A stretch of 5,039 bases of DNA from contig JAUIKI010000128.1 of the NCBI GenBank assembly GCA_030430875.1, positions 1 through 5,039 of the forward strand. The letters are read 5' to 3'. Below are positions 1 to 4,716 of this stretch, piece by piece. The notes beneath the pieces were generated by a model. It searched no databases and was not told where the DNA came from. It was given only the letters and a program-made list of their open reading frames with translations. This stretch comes from Gammaproteobacteria bacterium (lineage in GTDB: Bacteria > Pseudomonadota > Gammaproteobacteria > Pseudomonadales > JAUIKI01). Each line of letters opens with the position of its first letter. Position 1 is the first letter of the stretch. Position numbers and translations under genes: made by a program.

Positions 1-1
1 A

Positions 2-301
2 ACCCCTTATTACAATGCCAAAATTGGCAACAAAACCACCTACAGCCGCCACGTTTGGGGTGATGCTGTCGATATTTTCATTGATGAATCACCAAAAGAT
101 GGTTATTTGGATGATTTAAATCACGATGGCAAAACAAATAATGCCGACATCAATCTTTTATATCAATGGATGGAGACATTTCAAAAGCAATACGAAGGCA
201 CTCAGTTCATTGGTGGACTGGCACGCTACCACATTAAAGGAAAGCGAACTCCATTTGTTCACCTTGACACACGCGGTTACAAAGCACGCTGGAAAGGCTA
301 A
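2..301 (+). CDS. M15/YcbK-like metallopeptidase domain protein with dockerin-like calcium loop, C-terminal part (5'-truncated)
   Basis: The reading frame is open from the left edge and ends at TAA 299-301, giving 99 residues; the start lies outside the window. Two motifs typical of M15/DUF882 (YcbK-like) peptidoglycan peptidases are visible. SRHVWGDAVD at residues 15-24 fits the SxHxxGxAxD zinc motif (H17, D24). PFVHLDTRG at residues 84-92 fits the second motif (H87). Between them, residues 38-49 read D-x-N-x-D-G-(x5)-D, a canonical EF-hand/dockerin-type calcium loop. It is followed by a short helix, INLLYQWM. The family normally acts on peptide cross-links or stems in the periplasm or cell wall; any signal peptide would be upstream of the window. 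The product ends soon after the RGYKARW motif, as expected for the family. Family assignment is fairly secure. Enzymatic activity is inferred, because the N-terminal part cannot be seen. Confidence 0.72.
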   Translation, partial: TPYYNAKIGNKTTYSRHVWGDAVDIFIDESPKDGYLDDLNHDGKTNNADINLLYQWMETFQKQYEGTQFIGGLARYHIKGKRTPFVHLDTRGYKARWKG

Positions 302-418
302 ATATCTGAAATTTTCTATGTTTAATGGTAGCCTACTGTTGTTAACTGAGTAATAATCCAATTTTCCCCCTACAATGATTGTCAAAAAATATTTTGATAA
401 AAATTACGCTACTCTAAC

Positions 419-1330
419 ATGCAATATAAAGACTATTACCAAGTACTAGGAGTTTCGCGTAGCGCCTCTCAAGATGATATTAAACGAGCCTATCGAAAAC
501 TTGCCAAAAAATATCACCCAGACGTCAGTAAAGAAGCTAATGCAGAAAATAAATTTAAAGAGGTTGGTGAAGCATATGAAGTGCTCAGTGATTCTGAAAA
601 ACGTCAAGCTTATGATCAGTTTGGACATAACTGGCAACAAGGGCAAGAATTTAAACCGCCACCAGGCTGGGAGAAAAATGACTTCAATTTTTCAACTGGC
701 AGGCAGTCAGATCAAGCTGACTTTAGTGATTTTTTCACTAGTTTGTTTGGCCAAAAAAATAGAAGACATCAAGAAACCAAACACCCAGATGAAATTGCGA
801 AACTTGATATTAGTCTAGAAGATGCCTGCCTTGGTTTAACTAAATCAATCACCTTCAATCAACGAGGATCTGTTAATAACAAACCTCGCAGTCTTAACGT
901 AAAAATACCGAAAGGAGTCACCGAAGGCCAGCGAATTCGACTACGCGGCCAAGGAAGTTATCAATATACCAATGGCAGTCGCAGTGATCTTTTGCTCGAG
1001 ATTCACATCAAACCTCATGCTTTTTATAAGGTGATCGACAAAGATATTCATCTTGAATTACCAGTCACACCTTGGGAAGCAGCACTTGGAACAAACATTC
1101 AAGTACCGACCCTTTTTGGACCAATCAAATTAACCATTCCAACAAATTCACAGTCTGGTAAAAAATTGCGAATCAAAGACAAAGGCCTACCAGGGCATCC
1201 AAGCGGACATCAAATTATCACGTTGAAAATAGTCAATCCTCAGGCAAACTCCCCAGAAGAAAAATCTCAATTTGAAAAACTTGCCGCTCATTTCTCCACA
1301 TTTAATCCACGAAAAGTTTTTGGATTATAA
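419..1330 (+). CDS. cbpA: CbpA-type DnaJ co-chaperone (curved DNA-binding protein)
   Basis: This 303-residue protein is close in length to E. coli CbpA (about 306). Residues 1-70 form a J domain with the HPD tripeptide at 33-35, which stimulates DnaK ATPase. Residues about 71-125 form a polar linker rich in Gly, Phe and Gln. The C-terminal substrate-binding domains I (about 126-210, including KIPKGVTEGQ) and II (about 211-290, including GLPGHPSG) follow. The cysteine-rich zinc-finger region of true DnaJ is missing; there is only one Cys in the whole protein. That makes it a class II (CbpA/DjlA-like) J protein, active in the cytoplasm and possibly DNA-binding. No cbpM modulator gene follows, because alkB starts converging one base later. 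The ATG lacks a clear Shine-Dalgarno. Upstream, TACAAT (371-376) and TTGTCA (379-384) are promoter-like, but neither has a well-spaced partner. TTGTCA overlaps an inverted repeat TCAAAA-4-TTTTGA (382-397). Confidence 0.9.
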   Translation: MQYKDYYQVLGVSRSASQDDIKRAYRKLAKKYHPDVSKEANAENKFKEVGEAYEVLSDSEKRQAYDQFGHNWQQGQEFKPPPGWEKNDFNFSTGRQSDQADFSDFFTSLFGQKNRRHQETKHPDEIAKLDISLEDACLGLTKSITFNQRGSVNNKPRSLNVKIPKGVTEGQRIRLRGQGSYQYTNGSRSDLLLEIHIKPHAFYKVIDKDIHLELPVTPWEAALGTNIQVPTLFGPIKLTIPTNSQSGKKLRIKDKGLPGHPSGHQIITLKIVNPQANSPEEKSQFEKLAAHFSTFNPRKVFGL

Positions 1331-1331
1331 T

Positions 1332-2462
1332 TTATGCTTTTATCTGTGAGTCGCTTAATTGATGCTCTTCACCTGCATAATATGCCTTAACACGAGGATT
1401 CATTACATATCGCCATAACGGTGGAACCAGTGCCAAAAGCACCATCGTTGCATAGCCAGCTGGCAATTGCGGCGAATGGTCATGATGTCGCAATACTTGA
1501 TAGCGACGCTTTGGATAGGCATGATGATCAGAATGACGTTGCAACTGAAACAAAAATAAATTTGTTAGCAAAAAATTAGAATTCCAAGAATGCTCTGGTG
1601 TCACTCGTTCAAAACGTCCGTTATCAAGCTTGCGACGATGCAAACCATAATGCTCTAAATAATTCACAATCTCTAATAATGTGAAAGCAACAAAACTTTG
1701 CCCAAGAAAAAACAAACTTCCCATCCAACCCCAAGCAACCGTAAAACCAATAAGGCAAAGTACTGTAAATCCATAAAACCAAATCAATTCATTTTTCAAC
1801 CCCCATGGACTCATTCCTTTACGCCGTAGTCGTTCTGCTTCGAGCAAAAAAGCATTTTTAACGTTGTGATAATAAGCATGCGGCAAAAATTGATATAGTG
1901 ATTGATTAAAACGTGACGACGATGCATCTTTTGGCGTTGACACATGAACATGATGACCACGAATGTGCTCAACTTTAAATCCAGCATAAGAGACTAAAGC
2001 TAGCAACAACCCACCCACATTTTTTTCCAGCTGACTATCTTTATGAATCAACTCATGAGCCACATTGATTCCCGCAATGCCACCAACAACACCAATGGAT
2101 AACACCCAACCAAACTGGCCTATCAAACTAAAATCATATCGCATAAAAACATAGCCACCCCACACTAACAATAACGCATAAGCAGGCAAACATAATAGTG
2201 GCAACCAATAATAAAACTTTTCTTCACTCATTCTTGCGACATCTGTTTTTTCATTGGGGTTAACTGCATCTTTTCCAAGTAAAACATCAATAATTGGAAT
2301 AATTCCAAACACAACAAACACCGTGAAAAATGCCAACAGATTGGGCACTCCAATGAAGTTTGCTAATAGAATTGAAATTACAGGTAATAAAAGTGGTAAC
2401 GCAATAATTAAATAGGCGTATTTTTTAACCGTAATAAGTCTATCCGAATGAGATGAAGTCAT
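1332..2462 (-). CDS. alkB: Alkane 1-monooxygenase AlkB (integral-membrane non-haem di-iron)
   Basis: A 376-residue inner-membrane enzyme that hydroxylates the terminal carbon of n-alkanes using O2 and electrons from rubredoxin. All AlkB signatures are present. Histidine box 1 is HELIH at 136-140. Box 2 is EHIRGHH at 165-171. The AlkB-specific NYLEHYG motif is at 267-273, and box 3 is LQRHSDHHA at 307-315, with a further HHDH at 326-329. Hydrophobic segments around 15-36, 41-62, 85-106, 116-136, 228-243 and 248-266 match the six-helix topology. NYLEHYG separates it from fatty-acid desaturases, and no rubredoxin domain is fused. The residue aligned with chain-length gate W55 of P. putida GPo1 AlkB is V51. 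The ATG is fixed by a near-perfect Shine-Dalgarno 8 nt upstream. No rubredoxin, rubredoxin reductase or alcohol dehydrogenase gene is in the window, so electron partners must be elsewhere. Confidence 0.93.
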   Translation of the reverse strand: MTSSHSDRLITVKKYAYLIIALPLLLPVISILLANFIGVPNLLAFFTVFVVFGIIPIIDVLLGKDAVNPNEKTDVARMSEEKFYYWLPLLCLPAYALLLVWGGYVFMRYDFSLIGQFGWVLSIGVVGGIAGINVAHELIHKDSQLEKNVGGLLLALVSYAGFKVEHIRGHHVHVSTPKDASSSRFNQSLYQFLPHAYYHNVKNAFLLEAERLRRKGMSPWGLKNELIWFYGFTVLCLIGFTVAWGWMGSLFFLGQSFVAFTLLEIVNYLEHYGLHRRKLDNGRFERVTPEHSWNSNFLLTNLFLFQLQRHSDHHAYPKRRYQVLRHHDHSPQLPAGYATMVLLALVPPLWRYVMNPRVKAYYAGEEHQLSDSQIKA

Positions 2463-2470
2463 GAGAAATG

Positions 2471-2478
2471 CCTCCTTT
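2471..2478 (-). promoter_or_regulatory. Strong Shine-Dalgarno of alkB
   Basis: On the minus strand this reads AAAGGAGG, nearly fully complementary to the 16S rRNA 3' end, with an 8-nt spacer to the ATG (2462-2460). It is the only strong ribosome-binding site in the window and settles the alkB start. The neighbouring genes have weak or no such site, so alkB is probably translated far more efficiently once transcribed. Confidence 0.85.
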
Positions 2479-2544
2479 TATTATTAGACCCCTAATTAAA
2501 ACGAATGCTTCAACAAAAAGATAGACGATTTAGATTTTTATTCA

Positions 2545-2554
2545 AGATTAATCT
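2545..2554. promoter_or_regulatory. 10-bp perfect palindrome upstream of alkB
   Basis: AGATTAATCT is identical to its reverse complement and lies 83 bp upstream of the alkB start. On the minus strand it sits between TTGAGT and TAAAAA, a possible -35/-10 pair with 17-bp spacing, though that promoter is weak (4 of 6 at the -10) and other pairings are possible. An operator role is an inference. Short AT-rich palindromes also arise by chance. Confidence 0.3.
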
Positions 2555-2570
2555 ATAACTCAATGCTAAA

Positions 2571-2585
2571 ATAATCAATGATTAT
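2571..2585. promoter_or_regulatory. 15-bp inverted repeat, possible operator between alkB and the divergent gene
   Basis: ATAATCA-A-TGATTAT is a perfect 7-bp inverted repeat around a single central base. It lies in the middle of the divergent intergenic region, about 110 bp upstream of alkB and about 65 bp upstream of the -35 of the other gene. Size and position suit a dimeric regulator. It does not match the CRP or FNR consensus, and no regulator gene in the window points to a partner. Confidence 0.35.
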
Positions 2586-2633
2586 GAATAAAGATAAAAA
2601 AAAACTCACATCTTTTAATCCCATCAAATTCTC

Positions 2634-2663
2634 TGCCATAACAAATATTTGCCATAACAAATA
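2634..2663 (+). repeat. Tandem 14-bp direct repeat, 16-bp period
   Basis: TGCCATAACAAATA occurs identically at 2634-2647 and 2650-2663, separated by two bases. The second copy overlaps the -35 hexamer of the promoter of the cNMP-domain/methylglyoxal synthase gene; the first lies just upstream. This is the usual layout of a pair of binding sites for a regulator acting at the -35 region. The exact match over 14 bases is well beyond what AT-richness would give, but the bound protein is unknown. Confidence 0.6.
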
Positions 2664-2676
2664 AAAATACTACAAT
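2649..2676 (+). promoter_or_regulatory. Sigma70-type promoter for the cNMP-domain/methylglyoxal synthase gene
   Basis: TTGCCA (2649-2654) and TACAAT (2671-2676) are separated by 16 bp. They match the consensus at 4 of 6 and 5 of 6 positions. Transcription would start near 2683, leaving a leader of about 28 nt without a clear Shine-Dalgarno before the ATG at 2711. The -35 lies inside the second copy of the 14-bp direct repeat, suggesting control by a DNA-binding protein at this site. Confidence 0.6.
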
Positions 2677-2710
2677 TTACATTAAAGAACCTAAATAAGC
2701 ATGACCGAAC

Positions 2711-3562
2711 ATGACCATGGAACCAACAAACCCTAGCAATGTAGAAATATTCAATATCATTCGAGATCACTCCAAGCTAAAAGACACACTAAATGATGAA
2801 GAATTTAATGCGTTATTTGATCATTTTAATTTAGTGCCTTTTAACGAAGGAGATATCTTACTCAAAGAAGGAGCACCTGCTGATAAAATCAGCATTATCA
2901 TTGAAGGAACGGCCAAAATTGTCATTAATAATCAACAAATCAGCAAGCTTATGCAGGGCGACATTTTTGGTGAATCAGCATTTTCACGAGACGGCACGGT
3001 AAAAGGAGAAGTGATTGCCAAACAAAATGGCATTCGCGCTATTCTCACAGTCCAAGAATATGGCTATTTAATTAGAGAAAATCCTCATTTAGCTCGCCAT
3101 TTGCGCTACTTTTTTGATGCGGTAATTAATGAGCGAAAACTGCATCTTGAACGTTTTTTTTATAAAGATACTACTCAATATATTGCCCTAATTGCGCATC
3201 ATAATAAAAAGAATGCTATGATCAATTTTGTCAGAGACAATAAAGCTTTTTTTGAACAATATCCCTTAGTGGCGACTGATGCAACTGGTACCAGGCTATA
3301 TGAAGAGGTTGGCATCACACTAACTCGTAAAGTAACTGCAGGCCCTCTTGGCGGAGATCAAGCAATTGGCGCAATGGTCGCTGGTGATAATATATTGGCT
3401 ATACTTTTTTTCCGTGATCCTCTTTCACCACATGCACATCATGCTGATATTGAAGCATTAGGTCGTCTATGTGATGTATATGATGTCCCTTTTGCAACCA
3501 ATATTGCAACAGCAAAAGCAATTTTGACTGAGTTCACTGAACATACCCCCCTTCCTTATTAA
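2711..3562 (+). CDS. Cyclic-nucleotide-binding domain fused to methylglyoxal synthase
   Basis: This 283-residue protein has two domains. Residues about 30-130 are a CRP-like cNMP-binding beta roll: FNEGDILLKEGAPAD leads in, and the phosphate-binding cassette begins FGESAF (86-91). There is no helix-turn-helix, so it is not a CRP transcription factor. After a helical linker (131-154), residues about 157-273 match methylglyoxal synthase (MgsA; DHAP to methylglyoxal plus phosphate): IALIAH, GPLGGDQAIGA, FFRDPL and ATNIATA are all family blocks. By alignment to E. coli MgsA from memory, H19, K23, T45, T48, G66, D71, D91, H98 and D101 are kept (H163, K167, T189, T192, G211, D216, D236, H243, D246). 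D20 is His164 and T47 is Ala191. The tail is shorter than in E. coli. The start could also be ATG 2717. It is probably a cytosolic, ligand-gated enzyme; gating is inferred. Confidence 0.85.
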   Translation: MTMEPTNPSNVEIFNIIRDHSKLKDTLNDEEFNALFDHFNLVPFNEGDILLKEGAPADKISIIIEGTAKIVINNQQISKLMQGDIFGESAFSRDGTVKGEVIAKQNGIRAILTVQEYGYLIRENPHLARHLRYFFDAVINERKLHLERFFYKDTTQYIALIAHHNKKNAMINFVRDNKAFFEQYPLVATDATGTRLYEEVGITLTRKVTAGPLGGDQAIGAMVAGDNILAILFFRDPLSPHAHHADIEALGRLCDVYDVPFATNIATAKAILTEFTEHTPLPY

Positions 3563-3582
3563 TTCTGACACAGATCAAAACT

Positions 3583-3653
3583 AGCAGAGATTACAAAAGG
3601 GTTAGGCCTCTCAAAGCTAACTAACTGCTGCAATTTTTTGTTTAGCAAAAAAT
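3583..3653 (+). terminator. Possible transcription terminator after the cNMP-domain/methylglyoxal synthase gene
   Basis: Twenty bases after the stop codon two nested pairings can form: AGCAG (3583-3587) with CTGCT (3625-3629), and inside it GTTAG (3601-3605) with CTAAC (3617-3621). A run of six T follows at 3634-3639. That run is itself one arm of an 8-bp AT-only hairpin, ATTTTTTG-TTTAG-CAAAAAAT (3633-3653), which would work in either direction. The stems are short and the loops large, so this is a weak intrinsic terminator at best. Its position right after the gene is the main support. Confidence 0.35.
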
Positions 3654-3806
3654 AACAATCCATACGCTAAGATAACATCGTAAAATATGATTTAGACTTT
3701 TATAATAAAATCGCCATAGTAAAAAGCAATTAAAAACTCCTCTATGTTTGTTACAAAACAAAATCTTTTTCTTTCCTCATTCATTAATGCCCCCAACTTT
3801 GTCGTT

Positions 3807-3850
3807 ATTCATGAGTATTCCTGAAAAATGATCAATATTCATAAGCATTC
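3807..3850 (+). repeat. Imperfect 14-bp direct repeat, 30-bp period
   Basis: ATTCATGAGTATTC (3807-3820) and ATTCATAAGCATTC (3837-3850) agree at 12 of 14 positions. A further ATTCAT occurs at 3780-3785, 27 bp before the first copy, so the spacing is close to three helical turns. A phased protein-binding array is possible, but the low complexity of the region makes chance a real alternative. Confidence 0.3.
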
Positions 3851-4049
3851 ATCTTGATATGACGTAAGCTGATGCTTAATATCTCTCTGGTGTCCGCTAA
3901 AAGTGATGTCTAATGAGATTTCATTAAGAAATCTATGAAGAAGCAGCGTATGAAAAAATATTAGAGACCGTCCTAGATAAGTAAAATCATTTGGAACAGC
4001 CCTTTCTTTTTATAAGTACTTGGTGAGTCCCTCCTGGATGACTGAATAT

Positions 4050-4078
4050 TAGACAAATAACGGCATTCATGGTATGTT
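4050..4078 (+). promoter_or_regulatory. Candidate sigma70 promoter for the secreted hypothetical protein
   Basis: TAGACA (4050-4055, 5 of 6 to the -35 consensus) and TATGTT (4073-4078, 4 of 6 to the -10 consensus) are spaced by exactly 17 bp. Transcription would begin near 4085, leaving a leader of about 47 nt before ATG 4132. It is the best-placed pair upstream of that gene, but only moderate in strength. Confidence 0.35.
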
Positions 4079-4131
4079 TTTTAGCCTAAAATTGGCAGTT
4101 GAATAAACAACAACAAAGAGTCTTTATCCTT

Positions 4132-4716
4132 ATGCAATACAAAATATTTTTACACGTCGCCTGCTCTTTCATTCTTTTTTTATTTTCAGCAGGATCACAC
4201 GCACGCCAATCTTTTGACGTGCCACGCATGATATCTCAAGCTGACCTCGTTTTTCATGGCGTGGTAACCTCAGTAGATTACCGCAATGCTGAACAGGATA
4301 TACGGGATGAACTTCTTCCCATGCCATATACATTTGTAACGTACCAAATCAAAGAAATTTTATCGGGGCGTTATGATGGAAATGAAATTACTTTGCGGTT
4401 TATTGGTGGATTGGCTAATGCAGAGGAAGGTGACATTGTGTCAGTTTCACATATGCCATTATTCGATGTCAGAGATAACGATATCATTGCGGTAAAAAAC
4501 AATACTGAAAGTATTTGTCCGATCGTCAATTGCCAATTAGGTCGCATGCGCTTGATCAATGGGTTGGCATATATGGATGAAGGAAGAAAATTAATCAAGA
4601 CGAATACTGGTGAAATTATGCCTGGTGAATTTACGGTGCAGCAAGAAATTCTAACTCACAATATGGGAGGCATTCCAACAGACTACAAAACAAGAGTACT
4701 TTATACTGATGATTAA
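4132..4716 (+). CDS. Secreted conserved hypothetical protein, C-terminus replaced by foreign SDHA sequence
   Basis: ATG 4132 is preferred over an in-frame TTG at 4099. It places a typical signal peptide at the N-terminus (Lys4, hydrophobic 5-19, likely signal peptidase I cleavage after SHA, residues 22-24) and has AAAGAG at 4115-4120 as a weak Shine-Dalgarno. The mature part starts with FDVPRMISQADLVFHGVV, then TFVTYQIKEILSG, ITLRFIGGL, MPLFDVRDNDIIAVKNN and a cysteine pair in ICPIVNC. I recall this pattern (surface or periplasmic beta-rich proteins with an LRFLGG-like block) from unannotated proteins in several phyla, but I know no function. The bacterial sequence appears to stop near residue 175 (about 4657). 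The last ~19 residues, from NMGGIPTDYK on, are SDHA sequence in the same frame, so the TAA at 4714-4716 is not this gene's own stop. Confidence is for the gene, not its end. Confidence 0.6.
   Translation: MQYKIFLHVACSFILFLFSAGSHARQSFDVPRMISQADLVFHGVVTSVDYRNAEQDIRDELLPMPYTFVTYQIKEILSGRYDGNEITLRFIGGLANAEEGDIVSVSHMPLFDVRDNDIIAVKNNTESICPIVNCQLGRMRLINGLAYMDEGRKLIKTNTGEIMPGEFTVQQEILTHNMGGIPTDYKTRVLYTDD

Larger units (their letters stand above)
3563..4098. other. 536-bp gene-free region
   Basis: No frame on either strand gives a credible protein here; stops are frequent in all frames. The region holds terminator-like hairpins (3583-3653), an imperfect 14-bp direct repeat (3807-3850), a small perfect hairpin TAAGC-TGAT-GCTTA (3865-3878) and a possible promoter (4050-4078). 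One open stretch, 3928-3981, would encode 18 residues, EIYEEAAYEKILETVLDK, between two stops with no start codon. It may be the residue of a decayed gene, but no family can be named. No tRNA, rRNA or insertion-sequence ends were seen. Confidence 0.5.

Noticed and set aside
302..418. Heat-shock (sigma32) promoter for cbpA
   Set aside because: The CCCCC at 366-370 recalls the sigma32 -10, but no CTTGAAA-like -35 is found at the right spacing.
446..646. Minus-strand 66-residue frame inside cbpA, and other alternative frames over cbpA, the fusion gene and the SDHA junction
   Set aside because: These are shadow frames without recognisable motifs or translation signals, lying over well-supported genes.
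1332..2462. Fatty-acid desaturase
   Set aside because: Desaturases share the histidine boxes, but NYLEHYG and LQRHSDHHA with a 376-residue length are specific to AlkB.
2711..3562. CRP/FNR-family transcription regulator
   Set aside because: The N-terminal domain is CRP-like, but there is no helix-turn-helix. The C-terminal half is clearly methylglyoxal synthase.
3928..3984. Small gene encoding EIYEEAAYEKILETVLDK
   Set aside because: A stop codon directly precedes it and there is no start codon or ribosome-binding site. At most it is a gene remnant.
4099..4131. TTG 4099 as the start of the secreted protein
   Set aside because: It would put a polar 11-residue extension ahead of a normal signal peptide. 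ATG 4132 gives a standard signal sequence and has a purine-rich site at 4115-4120.
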